DNA from: Microbacterium abyssi
GTDB taxonomy: Bacteria; Actinomycetota; Actinomycetes; Actinomycetales; Microbacteriaceae
DNA length: 64,000 nt
Direction of reading: 5' to 3'
Assembly: GCF_015277895.1 (NCBI RefSeq)
Contig: NZ_CP063815.1
Span: 1,178,001-1,242,000, forward strand
Position numbers and translations under genes: made by a program. Below are positions 33,635-42,199 of the stretch, in pieces. Each line of letters begins with the position of its first letter. The first letter of the stretch is position 1. Under the pieces are notes generated by a model. The model saw nothing but the letters and a program-made list of their open reading frames with translations. It had not been told where the DNA came from and did no database searches.

Positions 33635-34399
33635 ATGGACTTCCCTCAGGCACAGGCCGTGGCATCCCGGCTCGAGGTGCTCGCCGAATCGGCGTCGACC
33701 AACGCCGCCCTGCGGCTTCTGTCCGCCGATGCCGAGGCCTGGCCGCATCTGTCGGTCCTGCTGACCGAGAACCAGACCGCCGGCCGCGGCCGGCTGGACC
33801 GCTCCTGGGAGACGCCCGCCGGTTCTGCGCTGGCGATCTCGGTCCTGCTGCGCGAGCTGCCGTCCCAGCCGGAGGCGATGGGATGGATCCCTCTCGTGGC
33901 GGGGCTCGCGATGGCGGACGCCGTGACCGTGCAGCTCGCCGACCACGAGGTCGGCGTGAAATGGCCCAATGACGTGCTGGTCGGCGGCCGCAAGATATGC
34001 GGCATCCTGGCGGAATCCACCGGCTCGGCGATCGTGCTCGGGTCCGGCGTGAACACCGCGATGACCCAGGCGCAGCTTCCGGTGCCCGCCGCCACCTCCT
34101 TCGCCGTGCTCGGGAAGACGTGCGATGCGGACCGGCTCGTGGCCGACTACCTTCGTCGGCTCGACGGCCTGCTGTCCGCGCTGCGGTCGTGGGGAGACGG
34201 GGACCGCAGCGGCGTGCATGCCGCGGTATCGGCGCGGTGCACGACCCTCGGAAGGAGCGTCGAGGTCGCTCTGCCGGACGGTGAGATCCTCCGCGGCGAG
34301 GCCGTTCGCCTCGAACCCGACGGACGCCTGTGCGTGCGCAACGATGGCGAGGAACGCCTCGTCGGGGCCGGCGACGTGGTGCACGCACGGCTGAGCTGA
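33635..34399 (+). CDS. birA: Biotin--[acetyl-CoA-carboxylase] ligase, class I without HTH
   Basis: This 254-residue enzyme activates biotin with ATP and attaches it to the carrier lysine of acyl-CoA carboxylases. Visible motifs are SxSTNAALR near the N-terminus, QTAGRGRLDRSW (about residues 48-59, the biotinyl-AMP loop) and VKWPNDVLVGGRKICGIL (about 108-125, with the catalytic lysine). A C-terminal SH3-like domain follows. There is no DNA-binding domain, so it is not a repressor. The actinobacterial context next to purK-purE is usual, and acyl-CoA carboxylase genes often lie nearby. Confidence 0.92.
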   Translation: MDFPQAQAVASRLEVLAESASTNAALRLLSADAEAWPHLSVLLTENQTAGRGRLDRSWETPAGSALAISVLLRELPSQPEAMGWIPLVAGLAMADAVTVQLADHEVGVKWPNDVLVGGRKICGILAESTGSAIVLGSGVNTAMTQAQLPVPAATSFAVLGKTCDADRLVADYLRRLDGLLSALRSWGDGDRSGVHAAVSARCTTLGRSVEVALPDGEILRGEAVRLEPDGRLCVRNDGEERLVGAGDVVHARLS

Positions 34400-34454
34400 C
34401 GACGACGGCCGCTGGACACGCCGTCGCCGGAGCGGAGATGTCGGCGGCGCCGGG

Positions 34455-34460
34455 CACAAT
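34455..34460 (+). promoter_or_regulatory. -10 element (CACAAT) of the PH-domain gene, leaderless type
   Basis: CACAAT is followed by 6 nt and the ATG at 34467. The same hexamer with the same kind of spacing recurs before glf at 56647. Confidence 0.4.
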
Positions 34461-34466
34461 GGAGGC

Positions 34467-35021
34467 ATGACTCAGCCCACGACGCTCGGAGGCCGGCCGA
34501 TGATGCCGCCGCCGGGTGCGCCCGCCGAAGAGCTGCTCATCGCGCGCTTCCACGGTCATGCGCGCGCACTGTTCTGGTCGGCGCTGCTGCTGATCGCGCT
34601 ATTCGGCGCGACGGCGTACTTCTACGACAACCTCCCCGCCGGCTTCGAGAACTGGATGCTGATCGCCGCCGCTGCCGTGCTGCTCGTCGTCGGTGTGGTC
34701 GTTCCGTACCTCGTCTGGGCCTCTCGCACGTACACGGTGACCACGCGGCGGGTGATCGTCCACCGCGGGCTCGGCGCGCGCCAGCGGCGCGAGATGTCGC
34801 ACGTGCGCGGGTACACGATCGGCGTGCGCCGCGGCATCCTGCAGCGCATGTGGGGTGCAGGAACGATCACGCTCTCCAACGGGATGGATTCGCCGCTGCG
34901 GCTGGTCAACATCCCGAACGTCGCGCTCGTGAACGAGGCGCTCGCCGACCAGATCGAGGTGAACCAGATCCTGGCGCACCGCGACGCCCAGACGATGGGC
35001 GACACCGACCCCGTCGCCTGA
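34467..35021 (+). CDS. Membrane protein with bacterial PH (YdbS-like) domain
   Basis: This 184-residue protein has two adjacent transmembrane helices (about residues 33-50 and 57-80). A bPH2-type domain follows, with the typical YTVTTRRVIVHRG strand pair and a GAGTITLSNG segment. Such proteins sit between birA and purK in many actinobacteria. The role is unknown; the fold is a beta-sandwich that usually binds other membrane proteins or lipids. Confidence 0.82.
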   Translation: MTQPTTLGGRPMMPPPGAPAEELLIARFHGHARALFWSALLLIALFGATAYFYDNLPAGFENWMLIAAAAVLLVVGVVVPYLVWASRTYTVTTRRVIVHRGLGARQRREMSHVRGYTIGVRRGILQRMWGAGTITLSNGMDSPLRLVNIPNVALVNEALADQIEVNQILAHRDAQTMGDTDPVA

Positions 35022-35064
35022 CCCCTCGCGGGCCGTTGACTAGCCGGAGCGTCCTTCTGCGGGT

Positions 35065-35122
35065 CGTTGAGCGAGCCGAAGGCGAGACGAAACGCGTTGA
35101 GCGAGCGCAGCGAGTCGAAACG
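35065..35122. repeat. Two tandem copies of a REP-like intergenic element
   Basis: Two units of 30 and 28 nt (35065-35094, 35095-35122) both begin CGTTGAGCGAG, continue through a CGAG and end CGAAACG, directly head to tail. They lie in the 179-bp gap between the PH-domain gene and purK. The element type is typical of intergenic repeats in Microbacteriaceae; no encoded protein or open frame explains it. Confidence 0.6.
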
Positions 35123-35200
35123 AGCCCCAGGCCGCCCACCCGACCGGTCGAACCGAACCCCGCGATGCGGAAGAATGGAACCCGACGAACGGAGACCCAC

Positions 35201-36325
35201 ATGGCGTTGCGCGTTGGCGTGATCGGCGGCGGACAGCTGGCACGGATGATGATCGCACCGGCGGTCGAGCTCGGCCTCGAAATCCGCGTGCTCGCCGAAT
35301 CGGAGGGCATGTCAGCCCAGCTCGCGGCGACAGCGGTGGGCGACTACCGCGACCTCGACACCGTGCGGGCCTTCGCGACGGACGTCGACGTCGTCACCTT
35401 CGACCATGAGCATGTGCCGCAGGATGTCCTGCGTGCTCTCGTGACTGACGGCGTTGCGGTGCACCCCGGCCCCGACGCTCTGCAGTACGCACAGGACAAG
35501 CTGGTCATGCGCGCCCGCCTGGCCGAGCTGGGTGTCCCGCAGCCGGACTGGGCGCCGATCGCGAACGCTGGAGAACTGCAGGCCTTCCTCGACGACCACG
35601 GCGGTCGAGCCGTGGTGAAGACTCCGCGCGGAGGATATGACGGCAAGGGCGTGCGCGTCGTGCGGGCGTCGGAGGACGCGGCCGACTGGTTCGCGCAGAC
35701 CGCGGACGGGGAGCCGCTGCTCGTCGAGGAGCTGGTGTCGTTCCGACGCGAACTCGCCCAGCAGGTCGCGCGCCGACCCAGCGGACAGATCGCGGCCTAC
35801 CCGGTCGTCGAGACCGTGCAGCGCGACGGCGTGTGCGCCGAGGTGTTCGCCCCGGCGCCGGGCGCAGCGGAGCGTCTCATGCGGGTGGCCGAAGGGATCG
35901 GCCGTCAGATCGCCGAGGGCCTCGGTGTCACCGGGATGCTGGCCGTCGAACTCTTCGAGACCGATGACGAGCGCATCCTCGTCAACGAGCTCGCGATGCG
36001 CCCGCACAACAGCGGCCACTGGAGCCAGGACGGCGCCGTGACGAGCCAGTTCGAGCAGCACCTGCGGGCGGTCGCCGACCTGCCGCTGGGCGATCCTTCG
36101 CCCCGTGCCGCGTGGGCGGCGATGGTGAACATCCTCGGAGGCCCCGCAGAGGGAACGTTCGAGGATCGATTCGGAGCGGCGATGTCCGAGCATCCGGACG
36201 CCAAGATCCACACGTACGGCAAGGATGCGCGCCCCGGTCGCAAGGTCGGCCACGTGAACGCCGCCGGCGACGACCTCGATGACGTCGTTTACACGGCGCG
36301 CGCCGCCGCAGCCCACTTCGCGTGA
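35201..36325 (+). CDS. purK: N5-carboxyaminoimidazole ribonucleotide synthase (PurK)
   Basis: This 374-residue ATP-grasp enzyme converts AIR, ATP and bicarbonate to N5-CAIR in purine synthesis. It shows [11 protein letters not shown] at the N-terminus, [10 protein letters not shown] (about residue 72), [12 protein letters not shown] (about 140), [11 protein letters not shown] and a C-terminal [13 protein letters not shown] (about 263). The ATG at 35201 has GGAG 7 nt upstream. purE follows immediately, so the two enzymes acting in sequence are made together. Confidence 0.94.
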   Translation: MALRVGVIGGGQLARMMIAPAVELGLEIRVLAESEGMSAQLAATAVGDYRDLDTVRAFATDVDVVTFDHEHVPQDVLRALVTDGVAVHPGPDALQYAQDKLVMRARLAELGVPQPDWAPIANAGELQAFLDDHGGRAVVKTPRGGYDGKGVRVVRASEDAADWFAQTADGEPLLVEELVSFRRELAQQVARRPSGQIAAYPVVETVQRDGVCAEVFAPAPGAAERLMRVAEGIGRQIAEGLGVTGMLAVELFETDDERILVNELAMRPHNSGHWSQDGAVTSQFEQHLRAVADLPLGDPSPRAAWAAMVNILGGPAEGTFEDRFGAAMSEHPDAKIHTYGKDARPGRKVGHVNAAGDDLDDVVYTARAAAAHFA

Positions 36326-36375
36326 ATCCGCCGGCGCAGCGCGCGCCGTTCAGCGGAACCCCGGGGTTCAGACCG

Positions 36376-36381
36376 TACCCT
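36376..36381 (+). promoter_or_regulatory. -10 element (TACCCT) upstream of purE, leaderless type
   Basis: TACCCT is followed by 6 nt and a GTG at 36388. It suggests that purE has its own promoter in addition to transcription from purK. Confidence 0.45.
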
Positions 36382-36387
36382 GGGTTG

Positions 36388-36903
36388 GTGATTGAGCCAC
36401 TGCACACTTCGAGCGCGCCCGCCGTGGGCGTCGTGATGGGGTCCGACTCCGACTGGCGCGTGATGAGTGACGCCTCCCAGGCGCTCGCCGACTTCGGCAT
36501 CCCGCACGAGGTCGAGGTGGTGTCCGCGCACCGCACGCCCGACAAGCTCATGTCGTATGCGCGCGAAGCGCGCGCACGCGGCATCCAGGTCATCATCGCC
36601 GGCGCCGGCGGCGCCGCCCACCTGCCGGGCATGCTGGCGTCGATGACGCCGCTCCCGGTCATCGGCGTGCCCGTCCCGCTCGCGTACCTCGACGGCATGG
36701 ACTCGCTGCTGTCGATCGTGCAGATGCCCGCCGGCATCCCCGTCGCCACCGTGTCGATCGGTGGCGCGCGCAACGCCGGCATCCTTGCGGCGCGCATCCT
36801 CGGAACCGCGGACCCGGCGATCGCGGACCGCGTCGAGGACTACGCGAAGAAGCTCGAGTCCCAGGTCGCCGAGAAGAACGAGCGGCTGAAGGGCTCCTTG
36901 TGA
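36388..36903 (+). CDS. purE: N5-carboxyaminoimidazole ribonucleotide mutase (PurE class I)
   Basis: This 171-residue enzyme rearranges N5-CAIR to CAIR. It has VVMGSDSDW (about residue 14), [10 protein letters not shown] (about 46) and [12 protein letters not shown] (about 71), all conserved in class I PurE. The GTG at 36388 is preferred because TACCCT lies 6 nt before it and it gives the usual family length. An alternative GTG at 36322 overlaps the purK stop (GTGA) and would add 22 residues with no family match. The stop overlaps the LCP gene by GTGA. Confidence 0.92.
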   Translation: MIEPLHTSSAPAVGVVMGSDSDWRVMSDASQALADFGIPHEVEVVSAHRTPDKLMSYAREARARGIQVIIAGAGGAAHLPGMLASMTPLPVIGVPVPLAYLDGMDSLLSIVQMPAGIPVATVSIGGARNAGILAARILGTADPAIADRVEDYAKKLESQVAEKNERLKGSL

Positions 36904-38351
36904 CCGTTGCCGCACCCCGCGCGACGGCAGGCGCGGGCCGTCGGCTGATCGAGCCGCGGCCGCTGCGCAACCCGGACGCCGCCGACCCGGCGCTCATGGG
37001 CCGGCGCGGCTGGTGGCTGGTCGCGATGAACGTGCTGGTCCCCGGATCGGCGCAGATCCTCGCCGGACGCAACCGGAGGCTCGGCCGGTTCGGCCTGGGT
37101 GCCACGCTGCTGGGGTGGCTGCTCGTCCTCCTCGCGGCGGTCACGGCGCTGTTCTGGCGTTCGGCGCTGATCAATCTGGCGTCGAACTGGTTCTTCCTCA
37201 CCGTGCTGCAGGTGCTGTTCATCGCGTACGCCGTGCTGTGGATCGTCCTCACGTTCGACACGCTGCGACTGGTCCGACTCGTGAAGGTGCCGCCGATCTC
37301 GCGCATCGCGATTCCCGTGGTCGCAATGCTCGTGGTGGGGCTTCTCGGTGCCGGTGCCGGGTACGCGGCCACCGCAGCCGGAACCAGTCGCGGAGTCATC
37401 GGCGACATCTTCGGGCAGAGCGGTCCGAGCGTCGAGCCCAGCGACGGGTATTACAACATCCTGCTGCTCGGCGCCGACAGCGGCGACGGACGCGACTCGA
37501 TGCGGTTCGACAGCATCTCGGTGGTGTCGGTCAACGCGACGACGGGATCAGTGACGATCTTCGGCATCCCACGGGAGCTGCCGCACGCGCCGTTCAGCGA
37601 CGGCAGCCCGATGCAGGCGCTGTACCCGGACGGTTTCGAGGGTCGTCAGTCGTCGACGTGCGGCTGGAACCAGTGGATGAATCATGTCCGCTACGCCGCC
37701 GAGGTGTGCCGCGACGACGAGGGGTCCGAGCTGTACCCCGACGCGGCATCGCACGGCTCGGCGCCCGGTATCGAGGCGACGAAGGATGCTGCGGAGGGGA
37801 TCCTCGGGATCGAGATCCCGTACTACGTCTTCATCGACATGAACGGGTTCGCGGCGATGATCGACGCCCTCGGCGGGGTCGACATCAACGTCACCGAGCG
37901 TCTGCCCAAGGGCGGTCCTCCCGAGGGCTGGACCGGGACCGACGTCAATGAATGGGCGATCGGGTGGATCGAGCCCGGACAGCAGCACATGGACGGCGAT
38001 ACGGCGCAGTGGTACGCCCGCTCGCGGTACACGACCAGCGACTGGGATCGCATGGAGCGTCAGCGGCAGTTGCAGGTCGCGATCCTGGACCAGTTCACGC
38101 CGCAGAACATCCTCGGGCGCTTCAACGACATCGCGAACGCGGGCAACGTGCTCGTCGACACCGACCTCCCGAAGGACAAACTGCCGGAATTCTTCGATCT
38201 CATGCTGAAGGCGAAGGAGCAGCAGGTCACCTCGATCGAGCTGGTGCCGGAGAACGGCGTCGACGAGTACGAGCCGGACTACGCCTTCATTCGCGATCTC
38301 GCGCAGAAGACGCTGCACCCGCCGACGTCCACGCCGACGCCGACGCCGTAG
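36900..38351 (+). CDS. LCP (LytR-CpsA-Psr) family glycopolymer ligase
   Basis: This 483-residue membrane protein belongs to the family that transfers lipid-linked glycopolymers such as teichoic acid or capsule onto peptidoglycan. The N-terminus has about four hydrophobic segments (about residues 38-58, 65-83, 92-115 and 133-155). The external LCP domain spans about 175-395, with [26 protein letters not shown]-like GIPRELP and [21 protein letters not shown]. These hold the conserved Arg and Asp residues that bind the polyprenyl pyrophosphate. A Pro/Thr tail ends the protein. Four membrane segments are more than the usual one. It overlaps purE by GTGA and stands before the surface-glycan locus, which fits an attachment role. 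Confidence 0.87.
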   Translation: MTVAAPRATAGAGRRLIEPRPLRNPDAADPALMGRRGWWLVAMNVLVPGSAQILAGRNRRLGRFGLGATLLGWLLVLLAAVTALFWRSALINLASNWFFLTVLQVLFIAYAVLWIVLTFDTLRLVRLVKVPPISRIAIPVVAMLVVGLLGAGAGYAATAAGTSRGVIGDIFGQSGPSVEPSDGYYNILLLGADSGDGRDSMRFDSISVVSVNATTGSVTIFGIPRELPHAPFSDGSPMQALYPDGFEGRQSSTCGWNQWMNHVRYAAEVCRDDEGSELYPDAASHGSAPGIEATKDAAEGILGIEIPYYVFIDMNGFAAMIDALGGVDINVTERLPKGGPPEGWTGTDVNEWAIGWIEPGQQHMDGDTAQWYARSRYTTSDWDRMERQRQLQVAILDQFTPQNILGRFNDIANAGNVLVDTDLPKDKLPEFFDLMLKAKEQQVTSIELVPENGVDEYEPDYAFIRDLAQKTLHPPTSTPTPTP

Positions 38352-38368
38352 CGAGGTTCGGGAGCCAC

Positions 38369-38400
38369 TGCTCACCACCCCACGTCTGGGGCGGTGAGCA
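38369..38400 (+). terminator. Hairpin after the LCP gene, probable terminator
   Basis: An 8-bp stem (38369-38376 with 38393-38400) continues after one mismatch into a 5-bp inner stem with a 4-nt loop. A second, weaker stem, GAGGGCAG/CTGCCCTC, lies at 38436-38465 and may terminate the convergent gene. No T-run follows either stem. Confidence 0.55.
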
Positions 38401-38486
38401 ACAGGCCGTCCGATTCGCATCGATCGACTCGGCGCGAGGGCAGTCAGAGGGGAGAGTCTGCCCTCACCCGGTGAGCGGTCACCGCT

Positions 38487-39038
38487 TCAGTGATGACCGG
38501 GTCTGCGCGCGGCTGCCGTGACGAGCACTCCGCCGGCGAGTAGCGCCATCGCGCCGCCCCCGATCATCCACGGCGAGACGCCTCCGCCTGTGCGGGCGAG
38601 CCCGGCGGCGACCGCGGGGTCATGATCGCAGCTCGCTGCCGCGTCCTGCCCGTGCGACACCGTGATCTGTGCGGTGTACGAGCGCGAGCCGTCCAGCGAG
38701 ACCGCATAGCGGGCATCGCCATCGGCGGGCGGCCGGAACGTGAGCGCGAGTGCACCTGTATCGTCCGCGACGTTGCCCGAGTAGGAGGCACCGGCAGCGT
38801 TCGAACCGGAGATGCCCACGGACACGTCCTCGCCGGGATCGAAGAACCCCGCACCGAAGACGATCGACGAGACCTCGCACCTGTCGATGACGGGATGGTC
38901 GACGGTCACGTCAGGAGGCTCCGCGTACGAGTGAGCGATGAGCGGCGCGGAATCCGACGGCGCCGCAGATGCGGCGACCGGTGCGCAGAGCACGAGCGCA
39001 CCTGCGGCAAGGCTGATCACAGCCAGTTTCTTCAGCAT
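38487..39038 (-). CDS. Secreted protein with LARTG sorting signal, unknown function
   Basis: This 183-residue protein has a signal peptide (LKKLAVISLAAGALVLCAPVAASA), a beta-rich middle part of about 110 residues with three cysteines, and a C-terminal cell-wall sorting signal. The latter is LARTGGG (about residue 151), then a hydrophobic helix and a short basic tail (RRPGHH). The LAxTG form is typical of actinobacterial class E sortases. No sortase gene is in the window. The start is the ATG with a GGGGGAG site 6 nt upstream; a longer upstream reading has no such site. It is probably a wall-linked surface protein. Confidence 0.75.
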   Translation of the reverse strand: MLKKLAVISLAAGALVLCAPVAASAAPSDSAPLIAHSYAEPPDVTVDHPVIDRCEVSSIVFGAGFFDPGEDVSVGISGSNAAGASYSGNVADDTGALALTFRPPADGDARYAVSLDGSRSYTAQITVSHGQDAAASCDHDPAVAAGLARTGGGVSPWMIGGGAMALLAGGVLVTAAARRPGHH

Positions 39039-39186
39039 GATTTCTCCCCCAGAGAGACACATGCGGAATCACAGCCGAACACACCCCTGCGTTCGTCTGT
39101 GCGGACTCCGCTGCCCCCACGGCAGCTTTCAGAGCCCGATATTCCCCAGTGGTGATGAGACTAACGCATCGCGCGTCGATCTGTCA

Positions 39187-40947
39187 TCATCTGCAGACGA
39201 ACTTCGATCGCGTCGTCTCCGGCGCGTCGATCATGGGGGTGTGCTGCACGCGCGTGAGCCGGTCACCGGCACCTTCTCCGATGTAGGACACGGTGATCGT
39301 CGTCGACTCGCCGGGGGCGAGCTCCACCTCGTGCTGCACGACGCTGCGCGCGCCGATCAGAGCCGTCTGCACCGGCGCCTCATCACCGTCCCGGTCGGCG
39401 GACTGCACCATGGCGCCCTCCGGGCCGTAGATCGCGACCAGCGTCCGGACGTGACCCGCGTCCACGCCGAAGACCTCGTCTCCGGTGACGTAGCGCGGCA
39501 GTGACTGCTCGGCATCCAGGGGCGCGTCATTGGACCAGGTCACCCGCACCTGCGTCGTCGGCTCGCCGTGACAGATCCCGACGGCGGTGCTGATCCGGGC
39601 CCGCGTGTAGAAGTCCATCTTCGCGCCGGTGGCGTCGTTGAGGAGCACGCCGACGTATGGTCCGCGCTCGCCGTCGGTGGGCAGGGCGCCCCCGAGCGTG
39701 GATGCCGCGAGCATCTCCTGCTCTTCCTCATGAGCACTCCAGATGCGGATGCGGTTCTCGTCCGCGGAGTCGGCGAGGGCGGCGATGAGCTGCTTCGGAT
39801 CACCTCCGGACAGCGCGACGGAGAAGAGGGCCCTCGCCGCCTGCCCGAACACGATGTCCTGTTCGGCAGGGTCCGGGATGGTCGCATAGATCTCTGAAAG
39901 CAGGATCGGCACGATGGTGTCGGGGTCCGCGGTGAAAGGGCCGAACGAGATGCTGCCGGCTGCGCGGAGGAGATGAGCTGCGACGACGGCGTCGATCGCG
40001 ACGACACCGTCGACGTTCTGGCCGAACTGCTGCTCCCAGCGTTGCGCGAGCACAGGGCCTGCCTCGGTGAAGTCGGGGATGCTGGTGACGTTCTGGATGT
40101 GGCGGCCCGGGCCATCGCCGAAGAGCGCGAGGGTGGAGTCGCTGAGGGGGAGGGGGCTGTCCAGCGCAGGGAAGTCGGCGGTGGAGGCCTGGCGCACGAT
40201 GGTGATGCGTCCGCCTTCGGCGCGCAGCAGGGCGAGCGACCCGACGATGCCTCCGTCTGAGCGCAGCTCGGCATTGTTCTGCATGGCCACGACGTAGGTG
40301 CGAGGGCCGTCCGCGCCGAGCATCGGCGGGAGCAGGACGGATGCGCCGTGCAGGGCGCCGACGACCGTCGCCGCTTCGGTGACGACGTCGCGCATCTCGC
40401 GCACGGCGTCGGCGAGGACAGGCAGAGTGGCGTCCGCGTCGATCTGCTGAGCGCGCACGTCGGCGATGCTCAGGCTCGCGCTTGCGGCGGCGAGCGGTGA
40501 TTCCAATTCGGCGAAGGGGGAGAGATCCATGCCGGATCCGCTGAAGCCGAGGCTGGCGAGGTCGATGTCGCCGGCGAGGTCGACGACCGGGGCGACGGCA
40601 TCCCTCGCGACCGTGCTGGCGATGTCGGACACCTCGCGCACAGCGGTGAAGTTGGCTCCGAGCAACGGGAGGAGTTCGAAGGCCCGCCAGACGACGTCGG
40701 AGGTGAGTTCGCGAGCCTGCGTGGAGTAGGTGACGAGGCGGGGCGCGATGCGCTCGGCGTGTTCGATGTCACCTGCGGAGATCGCGGCGCGCAGCTGAAC
40801 GGCGGAGTTCCGGACGTTCTGCAGTTCGCTGACGGCTCCTGCACCGCGGATGACGACCCAGCCGGTCGCCAGCAGGAGCAGCGCGATGCCACCCGTGATG
40901 GTCCATCCGATCCAGCGCCGCCGCGCCGGAAGCCGCCCGTCCGTCAT
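39187..40947 (-). CDS. DUF4012 domain membrane-anchored protein
   Basis: This 586-residue protein has a single N-terminal transmembrane helix (about residues 15-35) behind a basic RRR motif and a large external domain of the DUF4012 type. Family members occur in actinobacterial and other surface-polysaccharide loci, and their function is not established. Recognisable stretches are QNNAELRSDGGIVGSLALL (about 225) and DGVVAIDAVVAAHLLRAAG (about 310). The ATG at 40947 is chosen; a TTG 12 nt earlier is possible but has no support. TTGAAT, a weak -10, ends 6 nt before this ATG. It is divergent from the glycosyltransferase gene. Confidence 0.8.
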   Translation of the reverse strand: MTDGRLPARRRWIGWTITGGIALLLLATGWVVIRGAGAVSELQNVRNSAVQLRAAISAGDIEHAERIAPRLVTYSTQARELTSDVVWRAFELLPLLGANFTAVREVSDIASTVARDAVAPVVDLAGDIDLASLGFSGSGMDLSPFAELESPLAAASASLSIADVRAQQIDADATLPVLADAVREMRDVVTEAATVVGALHGASVLLPPMLGADGPRTYVVAMQNNAELRSDGGIVGSLALLRAEGGRITIVRQASTADFPALDSPLPLSDSTLALFGDGPGRHIQNVTSIPDFTEAGPVLAQRWEQQFGQNVDGVVAIDAVVAAHLLRAAGSISFGPFTADPDTIVPILLSEIYATIPDPAEQDIVFGQAARALFSVALSGGDPKQLIAALADSADENRIRIWSAHEEEQEMLAASTLGGALPTDGERGPYVGVLLNDATGAKMDFYTRARISTAVGICHGEPTTQVRVTWSNDAPLDAEQSLPRYVTGDEVFGVDAGHVRTLVAIYGPEGAMVQSADRDGDEAPVQTALIGARSVVQHEVELAPGESTTITVSYIGEGAGDRLTRVQHTPMIDAPETTRSKFVCR

Positions 40948-40999
40948 ACCTGCATTCAAGCATGGGCCGGAAGGTCGCGGGATCCTGCGCGTGCCCCGT

Positions 41000-41005
41000 T
41001 ATCCT
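41000..41005 (+). promoter_or_regulatory. -10 element (TATCCT) of the glycosyltransferase gene, leaderless type
   Basis: TATCCT is followed by 6 nt and the ATG at 41012. The intergenic region to the divergent DUF4012 gene is 64 bp. Confidence 0.5.
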
Positions 41006-41011
41006 TGCGAT

Positions 41012-42085
41012 ATGGGAGCTCAGCTGCGCGTCGTCCTCGACCAGATCGTTTCGGTCGTCGATGCCGATCAGGCCAGGGCCGCGCGTGACCTGACCGCAGG
41101 GCTGATCGCGATGGCGCCGAGGGACTGCACGGTGGATGCGATCGTGCCGTCCGGCGCGGACGTGGATATCGACGGTGTCGTGGAAGTGCGCAGGCTTGCA
41201 CTCGGACGTCGGGAACTCGCGGCATCATGGCAGCTCGGACTCGCGCCGGGGGTCGGCGCGGGCCTCATCCATGCACCGTCCCTGATGGCGCCGCTCGTCA
41301 AGCACGACCGGCTCCACGACAACCATCAGATCGCCATCACCGTGTGGGACCTGAACGCGTGGGAGGCTCCGCAGACGCTGCCCAAGTCGACAGTGGCCTG
41401 GCAGCGAGGCATGCTGCGCCGCGCGGTGAAGCACGCCGACGCCGTGATCGTGCCCACTCACGCGATGGCCCAGCGGATCAGCGAGTTCGCGAAGCTCGGG
41501 GACCGCGTGCGCGTGATCGCTGGCGCCCCTCCGAGCGGCTTCGCTGTCCCGGTCGACGGCGTGGGCCGGCGTCGTGCCCTTTCGATGCCGGAGCGCTATA
41601 TCGTGCTGTCCGGGGCGCCGGACGGGCTCGAACATGGCTTCCGCGCGGCGGCAGCCGCCGATGTCGACGCCGTGGTGATGGATGCCGCCGACGGCACCGA
41701 ACCGCAGCTGGCGGATCTGGCTGCGGCAGCGGGGCTCCCGGAACGGCGCGCGCACATCCGAGGCGCGCTTCCTGCGGAGGATCGTGCGGCGGTGCTCGCC
41801 GAGGCATCGGCATTCGTCGCCACGAACGCGCTCGCGGCGTGGCCGTGGCGGGCCATGGAGGCGATGACGCTGAGCGTTCCGATCATCGCCGTGGAAAGCG
41901 GCATGCATCGTGACACGATCGCCGAGGGCGGCGTCCTCGTAGCGGTGGATGATCTGCCGGATGCCGTGACCGATGCGCTCGGCGCGGGGCGGACGCGTCT
42001 GGGTGTCCTGGCGGGCGACCGCGGTCGAGCCTTCTCATGGGCGAGCTCGGCGGAGCGGGTCTGGACGTTGCATTCCGACCTCTAG
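41012..42085 (+). CDS. Glycosyltransferase, GT-B (family 4/1-like)
   Basis: This 357-residue GT-B glycosyltransferase lacks membrane segments. The C-terminal half shows the donor-binding layout of family 4: YIVLSGAPDGLEHG (about 197), DRAAVLAEASAFVATNALAAWPWRAMEAMTL (about 266) and VPIIAVESGMH. The usual EGFGLPxxE motif is changed to AAWPWRAMEAM, keeping only one Glu, so the sugar donor is unclear. The N-terminal half has HAPSLMAPL and TVWDLNAWEAP. It probably transfers a sugar in the wall-glycan pathway encoded around it. The ATG at 41012 is set by the leaderless-type element. Confidence 0.78.
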   Translation: MGAQLRVVLDQIVSVVDADQARAARDLTAGLIAMAPRDCTVDAIVPSGADVDIDGVVEVRRLALGRRELAASWQLGLAPGVGAGLIHAPSLMAPLVKHDRLHDNHQIAITVWDLNAWEAPQTLPKSTVAWQRGMLRRAVKHADAVIVPTHAMAQRISEFAKLGDRVRVIAGAPPSGFAVPVDGVGRRRALSMPERYIVLSGAPDGLEHGFRAAAAADVDAVVMDAADGTEPQLADLAAAAGLPERRAHIRGALPAEDRAAVLAEASAFVATNALAAWPWRAMEAMTLSVPIIAVESGMHRDTIAEGGVLVAVDDLPDAVTDALGAGRTRLGVLAGDRGRAFSWASSAERVWTLHSDL

Positions 42086-42199
42086 AGCGAACGCCCTTTT
42101 TTCTGCCGAGAACCTGTTAATCGCGGCGACACGCCGAGTTCCTATGCGATTTCATGAATCCCAGTGGCATCATCACGCAACTTCAGTCACACTAGTCAC

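Noticed and set aside
36322..36387. Longer start for purE overlapping purK (GTGA)
   Set aside because: It would add 22 residues without family match. The GTG at 36388 has a -10-like TACCCT 6 nt upstream and gives the normal length.
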